Assembly (NCBI GenBank): GCA_910585755.1
Contig: CAJUFH010000004.1
Span: 25,094 to 89,093, forward strand
Reading direction: 5' to 3'
Length of the DNA: 64,000 bases
From: an uncultured Muribaculaceae bacterium
Lineage (GTDB): Bacteria > Bacteroidota > Bacteroidia > Bacteroidales > Muribaculaceae
The notes under the pieces are model-generated. The model ran no database searches. It saw only the letters and a list, made by a program, of their open reading frames with translations, and was not told the DNA's origin. Made by a program: the position numbers and the translations under genes. Below are positions 59,635 through 64,000 of the stretch, in pieces (the first letter of the stretch is position 1; the number at the start of each line of letters is the position of its first letter).

Positions 59635-62055
59635 TTATTTCTTCCCCTTTTCCTTCCCCTCTCCGTAGTTATACCCGTACCCATAGCCATACCCGTAACC
59701 GTAGCGATACGTGTGGGAGTAGCCGTAGCGGCCCTGGTCGTTGCGGGTGCCGTTGAGGATGAAGGCCATGTTGTTGTATTTCTTCTCCTCGTAGAGGCGG
59801 TCGAGCTCGGGGAGCATCGAGCGGTCGAGCAGCCCGGCGCGTATGATGAAGAACGTCCGGTCGGCGCACTTGTCGATGATCTGCGCGTCGGCCACAACCT
59901 CGATCGGCGGGCAGTCTATAATCGTGTAGTCGTACCTCTCTTTCAGCTCGCGGATCATCTCGGCGAACCGAGGCGACTCGAGCAGCTCGGTCGGGTTGGG
60001 GGGAATGGCCCCGACCGGAAGAATGTCGAGCCCGCGACATTCAGGATCGCTGACTATCAGCGAGCTGATGTCGGAAACCGCTCCGCTGAGGTATGCCGAA
60101 AGCCCCTTCTCAGGCGATCCGACGTAGGAGGATGTCGAGCCGTGGCGCATGTCGCCGTCGACCACCAGCACCTTCTTCCCCTTCAGCGCGATCGCGACTC
60201 CGAGGTTGACCGAGACGAACGATTTGCCCGACCCGGGGTTGAACGAGGTCATCGCTATCGTCTTGTGCCCGTCGTTGGCCGTGTTGCACATGAACTCGAC
60301 GTTCGTGCGAAGCACGCGGAACGCCTCGTTTATGATATTGCGTTTCCCCTCCTTGACTATCACCGTGTTCGCGTTCCCGCCGGTCGTCACCCCCTTTTTC
60401 CTGTCAGCGGAAGACAGGTAGTTGGGAATCTCCCCGAGGAAGGGCACTGCGAGGTCCTCCACGTCCTTGCGGCCGCGCAGCTTCGTGTTGTTGGCCTCTT
60501 TGAGGAAGATGACGGCGAACGGTATCGCGAGACCGACCAGGAAGCTGATCAGCAGGATGTTGGTTTTGTCGGGGGAGGTGGGGCCGAAGCTTGCCGGCTT
60601 GTTGACGATGCGCGTGTTATAAGCAGTGAACGCCTGCGAAAGCTCGTTCTCCTCGCGCTTCTGCAGCAGGAACAGGTAGAGCGACTCCTTGACCTTCTGC
60701 TGGCGCTCGACCGACAGCAGGTATTTCGCCTGCGACGGGTTGGAGGCGATTTTCGAGGTCGTCGACGCCTGGGTGCTCTGCAGGTTTTTGATCTGCGTGT
60801 TAAGGGCGATGATCGAGTTGTCGACCGACGCGATAATCGCCTGCTGGATCTGGTCGAGCTGTCCTTCGAGCTGCATTACCAGCGGGTTCTTGTCCGACGA
60901 TTTGTCAAGCAGCGCGTTACGCTGGAGCACCAGGGCGTTGTATTCCGCGATTTGCGACTGGATGTTGCTGTTGTTAACCCCCGAATTCGTCGGCAGCAGC
61001 TTGTCGCGCTGGGTGTTGGCCCCGATATACGACTTGATGTAGCGCGTCAGTTGGAGCTGGTTGTTGAGGTCCATGATAGCCTGCGCGATCTGCTGGTTCT
61101 GCGACATATACATCGACGATGCCGCCTGCACATCAGGAATCAGGTGCTCGCTCTTGTACGATGAAATGTCGGAATCAACGTGCCCCAGCTCCGATTCGAT
61201 TACCCCCAGGCGTTCGTTGATGAAGTTGGAGGTCGAAACCGCGATCTGGTTTTTGTCGCGTATCCAGTATTCGTTGTAGACCCCGATAAGGGTGTTGATG
61301 AGGTCTTGCGCGCGCTGGGTCGACTGGTCTGTGATCGAGATGTTTATAACCGTCCCCTTGTCGTTGCTCATCGCGATTGTCAGGCGGCTGTCATACCCCC
61401 CGGCCGTCGCGTTCACCGGCGTTTTGACAACCTTCAGCCGCACATCGCTGTCATTTTGGAAGTCAGCCGTCGGAGCGACCACCATCGGGCCCGCCCCGGT
61501 CGGAATCGTGTCGTTGAGTTTCCCGGTGTAGGTCTCCTTGTAGTCGGCCCCTTCGGCTTTCAGGTCCTCGATGCTGACCGCGCCGTCCCGGCCTACCTCG
61601 ACCGTGAACGAGGCGCTCCCGTTTTCAGGGAAGTCAGGCATGTCAACCGTGACGGGAAGCGTAGTCCCGTAGGCCACCGTGTCGTGGAAGCGCCCCGGCA
61701 GGTAGTAGTTCATATCGAGATTCAGCCGCCGCACGACCTCTTCCATCAGGTCGGCCGACTTCATCGTCGTGATTTCGTTCTGTATGTTGGTCGTGTTCTG
61801 GAAAAGGCCGAAATCGCTGAAATCCTCCCCCATAGACTTGCCTGATGATTCGTCCTTGATCAGCAGCGACGCGGTCGTGGTGTACACGTTCGGCGTGCGA
61901 AGTAGGTAGATTACTCCGGCTTCGACGCACACGAACACCGACAGAAGCACCCACGGCCAGTAGTGCAGCGTGCGGTAAAGAATATCGGTCAGGGGCACAG
62001 ACCCGCTGTTGTTCGTGCTTTTCTTCTTTGTCTGTATTGTAGTGAGTTCAGCCAT
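59635..62055 (-). CDS. wzc: Polysaccharide co-polymerase/tyrosine autokinase (Wzc-like)
   Basis: 806 residues. N-terminal Wzz domain with a membrane span (YWPWVLLSVFVCVEAGVIYL) and YTTTASLLIKDESSGKSMGE; a long periplasmic coiled-coil; a second span near residue 520 (NILLISFLVGLAIPFAVIFL); then a BY-kinase domain: Walker A FNPGSGKSFVSVNLG near 605, Walker A' KVLVVDGDMRH, Walker B YDYTIIDCPP. The C-terminal tail is a dense Tyr-Gly cluster (RYGYGYGYGYGYNYG), the autophosphorylation cluster. It controls chain length and export with Wza. 4 bases separate it from wza. Confidence 0.95.
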   Translation of the reverse strand: MAELTTIQTKKKSTNNSGSVPLTDILYRTLHYWPWVLLSVFVCVEAGVIYLLRTPNVYTTTASLLIKDESSGKSMGEDFSDFGLFQNTTNIQNEITTMKSADLMEEVVRRLNLDMNYYLPGRFHDTVAYGTTLPVTVDMPDFPENGSASFTVEVGRDGAVSIEDLKAEGADYKETYTGKLNDTIPTGAGPMVVAPTADFQNDSDVRLKVVKTPVNATAGGYDSRLTIAMSNDKGTVINISITDQSTQRAQDLINTLIGVYNEYWIRDKNQIAVSTSNFINERLGVIESELGHVDSDISSYKSEHLIPDVQAASSMYMSQNQQIAQAIMDLNNQLQLTRYIKSYIGANTQRDKLLPTNSGVNNSNIQSQIAEYNALVLQRNALLDKSSDKNPLVMQLEGQLDQIQQAIIASVDNSIIALNTQIKNLQSTQASTTSKIASNPSQAKYLLSVERQQKVKESLYLFLLQKREENELSQAFTAYNTRIVNKPASFGPTSPDKTNILLISFLVGLAIPFAVIFLKEANNTKLRGRKDVEDLAVPFLGEIPNYLSSADRKKGVTTGGNANTVIVKEGKRNIINEAFRVLRTNVEFMCNTANDGHKTIAMTSFNPGSGKSFVSVNLGVAIALKGKKVLVVDGDMRHGSTSSYVGSPEKGLSAYLSGAVSDISSLIVSDPECRGLDILPVGAIPPNPTELLESPRFAEMIRELKERYDYTIIDCPPIEVVADAQIIDKCADRTFFIIRAGLLDRSMLPELDRLYEEKKYNNMAFILNGTRNDQGRYGYSHTYRYGYGYGYGYGYNYGEGKEKGKK

Positions 62056-62058
62056 TGC

Positions 62059-62889
62059 TTAATTCGTTAAAGTTATTACGAGAGTGACGATTGTGATAGC
62101 GAACGACGCCATCGACATCCAGAACGTCGGCGTGAAGGGCGTGTTGCCGTTCGGTGTGGTCTCTCTCTTGGCCTTGTTGTTCGGTTCAACGTAAATCACA
62201 TCGTCCTGCTGCAGGTAGTAGACCGGCGACGATGCCAGCTCCTGCGCGTTCAGCAGGTTCACGCGGTAAGCCTCCTGCTTCCCTCCGCCGAGGTTGCGGA
62301 GCACGAGGATGTTCTCTCGCATACCGTTGATTGTCAGGTCGCCCGCCATAGCGATAGCGTCGATGATCGTCATATGGTCGCGGTTGAACTCATACCTCCC
62401 GGGCGACGATACCTCGCCGATAATCGAGATACCCGTGTTGGCGAACTCTACCGTGACGATCGGGTCCTTCACCAGGTCGCGGCTGACGAGCTGCTCCGTG
62501 ATATAGTCTGCGATTTGTTCGCGCGTCATCCCCGCGATATGCAGCTTCCCTATTACCGGGAAATTGATGTCACCCATCGAGTCAATCGTATATAAGGAGG
62601 TCTGGCCGCTTCCGCTGCCGGCACCCCCTCCGGCCGTGTTGGTCGACGTCAGGCGGTTCTGAACCTGGGTCAGGTTGAACAGCGCAGAGAGCGCCGGATC
62701 CTGCGTGTTGACCATTATCGACAGCTTGTCCTCCGGCTTAACCTTGATTTCGAGAATCTGTCGGGCCTGGAACGTCGATCCCGTATTCAGTTCCGGGAAA
62801 TAGGCTATGTCCTTCGGCGTCGAGCACGAGCCCAGCAGCAGTGCCGCCGCGGCTAATATTGATGTGATGAATTTCGCGCGCATTTTCAA
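62059..62889 (-). CDS. wza: Polysaccharide export outer-membrane lipoprotein (Wza-like)
   Basis: 276 residues. Signal peptide with lipobox (FITSILAAAALLLGSCS), a Poly_export domain (LEIKVKPEDKLSIMVNTQDP; TIDSMGDINFPVIGKLHIAG), a SLBB domain (ISIIGEVSSPGRYEFNRDHM, TIIDAIAMAGDLTINGMREN) and a C-terminal hydrophobic segment (TFWMSMASFAITIVTLVITL). This is the short Bacteroidetes form with a possible C-terminal anchor. It should form the outer-membrane export channel with Wzc below it. The Gly/Ser-rich loop AGGGAGSGSGQTS near residue 90 is unusual. Confidence 0.94.
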   Translation of the reverse strand: MKMRAKFITSILAAAALLLGSCSTPKDIAYFPELNTGSTFQARQILEIKVKPEDKLSIMVNTQDPALSALFNLTQVQNRLTSTNTAGGGAGSGSGQTSLYTIDSMGDINFPVIGKLHIAGMTREQIADYITEQLVSRDLVKDPIVTVEFANTGISIIGEVSSPGRYEFNRDHMTIIDAIAMAGDLTINGMRENILVLRNLGGGKQEAYRVNLLNAQELASSPVYYLQQDDVIYVEPNNKAKRETTPNGNTPFTPTFWMSMASFAITIVTLVITLTN

Positions 62890-62941
62890 GTGTTTGCTTA
62901 ATATTGGCTGGAATGTATCTTGTTTAATTGTATCTGTTCTG

Positions 62942-62960
62942 CCCGGATGGGGGTGCTATC
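62942..62960 (-). repeat. Remnant of the dispersed element (one end only)
   Basis: CCCGGATGG followed by GGGTGCTATC matches the CCATCCGGG end of the ~138-bp element. The remnant contains the upxY stop codon (62956-62958), so an old insertion may have trimmed or replaced the 3' end of upxY. Confidence 0.5.
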
Positions 62961-63555
62961 TTGCCGGTTCGAGGTCGACGGCGTTGATCGTCACCTGGGC
63001 GCAACCTAAAATATCGACCCTTATAATCAGCTCGCTCTTGCCGTCGGTCGTCTTGACCACCTCTCCCTCCAGGCCCCGCAGGTTGCCCCGGACCACGACT
63101 ACTCTGTCGTGCGGACGGTAAGGAGTGTCAACGAAGTTTACCGGAACGTCAGACTGCCCCAGCATGAACCGCAGAGTGTCGATCTGCTCCTGCGGAATCA
63201 CCGCGAGAGGCTTCGTCATCCCCTCCTTGGCAGCCCCCGCCTTGTTCGTCATAAAGCGGCTGATGAACGGAAGCGCGACAATCTCCTTCCGCTCCGGCTC
63301 CGTGCATTTCACGAACACCATCGACGGAAGCAGTACCTTGTCAACCTTCGCCTTGCGCCCGTTCTTCCATACGCGGATAACCTTTTGGGTCGCGACATAC
63401 GTCTCATGCCCTGATTTGGTCAGCCGTTCCTGGACCGACTTCTCCGTGTTGTTCTTGACAATAGCGACGAACCATTTGCTGCTTTCCACGCCTACGGCGT
63501 CGCCAACGCACGGTTGCGCTGCCGTAACGCTCTCGGTATCAATGGAAACGCTCAT
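62956..63555 (-). CDS. UpxY/NusG-family transcription antiterminator
   Basis: 199 residues from ATG 63555 (MSVSIDTESVTAAQPCVGDA); the open frame continues 32 codons upstream but crosses the predicted transcription start, so the inner ATG is preferred. NusG N-terminal domain: SSKWFVAIVKNNTEKSVQER, HETYVATQKVIRVWKNGRKA, LLPSMVFVKCTEPERKEIVA. C-terminal KOW motif: HDRVVVVRGNLRGLEGEVVK. In Bacteroides, UpxY proteins stop premature termination within their own capsule operon. As first gene of a 26-kb operon it probably plays that role here. No upxZ (the inhibitor partner) is next to it. Confidence 0.92.
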   Translation of the reverse strand: MSVSIDTESVTAAQPCVGDAVGVESSKWFVAIVKNNTEKSVQERLTKSGHETYVATQKVIRVWKNGRKAKVDKVLLPSMVFVKCTEPERKEIVALPFISRFMTNKAGAAKEGMTKPLAVIPQEQIDTLRFMLGQSDVPVNFVDTPYRPHDRVVVVRGNLRGLEGEVVKTTDGKSELIIRVDILGCAQVTINAVDLEPAR

Positions 63556-63619
63556 AGATAATGATTGCGTGTGCTTGCCCTGATATTCCCTCTCTTCCGA
63601 GGAGAGAATTAATTTGGGC

Positions 63620-63651
63620 GCAAAGTTACTAAAAATGTTCCTTTTGTACAA
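63620..63651 (-). promoter_or_regulatory. Promoter of the polysaccharide operon
   Basis: On the minus strand ATTG (63648-63651), 20 bases, TAACTTTG (63620-63627). The -7 box is perfect, the -33 box has one change. The leader of ~60 bases before upxY can form a small hairpin (CTCTC/GAGAG). No flanking inverted repeats of an invertible promoter were seen. Confidence 0.7.
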
Positions 63652-63887
63652 TAAAGAGTTTATTGCAACCCTCGCTTGATGCCTAAATGGCTACAAACGG
63701 AGACTCTCAACCCTTCCCGAAAAATCAACAGTCCGCCTCTTTTTGTCCTGATGTTTCCCATTACCCGCGTTCCCCTCCTTCCAATCCTCACATCCTCAGC
63801 CATTCACCCTCCATCATTCTCTCCTCGGAAGAGACAATGACTAATATCCCCCGTGAATGATAGTTCCCATACCGGATATACAAGAAA
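63652..63887. other. Intergenic region upstream of the operon, no gene seen
   Basis: Low-complexity, pyrimidine-rich plus strand (TCC and CCC runs near 63,770-63,830). No open frame with protein-like composition, no repeat shared with the rest of the window. Confidence 0.4.
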
Positions 63888-63915
63888 ATCCCGCCGGCAA
63901 AAACGTCGGCGGGAT
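63888..63915. terminator. Hairpin terminator near the right edge
   Basis: ATCCCGCCG (63888-63896) pairs with CGGCGGGAT (63907-63915). The plus side is followed by ACTATTTTTG and the minus side by TTTTC, so it could end a transcript in either direction; the gene it serves lies outside the window. Nothing further is recognised up to 64000. Confidence 0.65.
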
Positions 63916-64000
63916 ACTATTTTTGCGGATAGAGAGGGAAAGGTTTTATCGGGTAAGTGAACAATCATAAAGGTTCATGTGTTTGTATTTGTGCGTTTTA

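Noticed and set aside
63556..63700. An invertible promoter upstream of upxY, as in Bacteroides capsule loci
   Set aside because: No inverted repeats flank the promoter at 63620-63651 and no invertase gene is present in the window.
1..64000. CRISPR arrays, tRNA and rRNA genes
   Set aside because: No regularly spaced direct repeats and no cloverleaf or rRNA-like sequence were seen on either strand; a dedicated scan was not possible.

Overview
The window looks like a chromosomal segment of a Bacteroidales bacterium, most likely a Muribaculaceae-type gut commensal. The reasons are a FeoA-FeoB fusion, the gene order dnaN, exonuclease, coaBC, PorD/DUF4835, recN, an extra-long signal peptidase I, Bacteroidetes-type promoters (TTTG, 19-21 bases, TAnnTTTG), C-terminal sorting domains of the type IX secretion system (T9SS), a reverse rubrerythrin and an UpxY-type antiterminator. 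Genus-level assignment is inference.

Layout. 0-3 kb: the start of a lipoprotein gene at the left edge and feoAB (minus strand). 3-10 kb: a plus-strand housekeeping block (dnaN, DnaQ-like exonuclease, coaBC, porD-like, recN, rlmB) closed by a strong terminator facing an ECF sigma gene. 10.9-15 kb: a possible small-protein gene with its own terminator, a secreted M6 metalloprotease, a 39-bp perfect inverted repeat and a REP-associated (RAYT-like) transposase. 15-21 kb: a minus-strand run (ftsB/divIC, membrane protein, dapB, lepB, wbqC), a DUF4919-like gene and gdhA. 21.5-27 kb: an AT-rich legumain-like (C13) protease and a BspA-like leucine-rich repeat protein, followed by a 775-bp imperfect palindrome. 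28-37.6 kb: ridA, yihY, DUF4293, a TPR protein, a second and larger BspA-like protein, and rubrerythrin.

37.7-63.6 kb: one uninterrupted minus-strand exopolysaccharide/capsule operon of 23 genes. Transcription starts at a promoter near 63,640, reads upxY, wza, wzc, an acyltransferase, wzx, then about a dozen glycosyltransferases, wzy, a UDP-glucose dehydrogenase and an MBOAT/SGNH acylation pair, and ends with a WecG/TagA-type transferase and a terminator at 37.7 kb. Many junctions are ATGA overlaps. Wza, Wzc, Wzx and Wzy make this a Wzx/Wzy-dependent pathway; no membrane phosphosugar (priming) transferase is visible in it.

The most interesting signals are not single genes. (1) Every G/C run of 7 or more that I found lies in the surface-structure region. 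Two sit exactly where a glycosyltransferase and an acyltransferase are frameshifted by one base, one is in frame inside the MBOAT acyltransferase, and one is in the promoter region of a BspA-like protein. This pattern suggests phase variation by slipped-strand mispairing. (2) A dispersed element of about 138 bp is present in three full copies, one internally deleted copy and two remnants, and in three places its CCCGGATGG end directly follows a hairpin with a T-run. (3) A 775-bp nested palindrome with REP-like cores lies between convergent genes. (4) A RAYT-like transposase carries a C-terminal extension resembling a SLOG/DprA-like fold and sits beside a long perfect inverted repeat.
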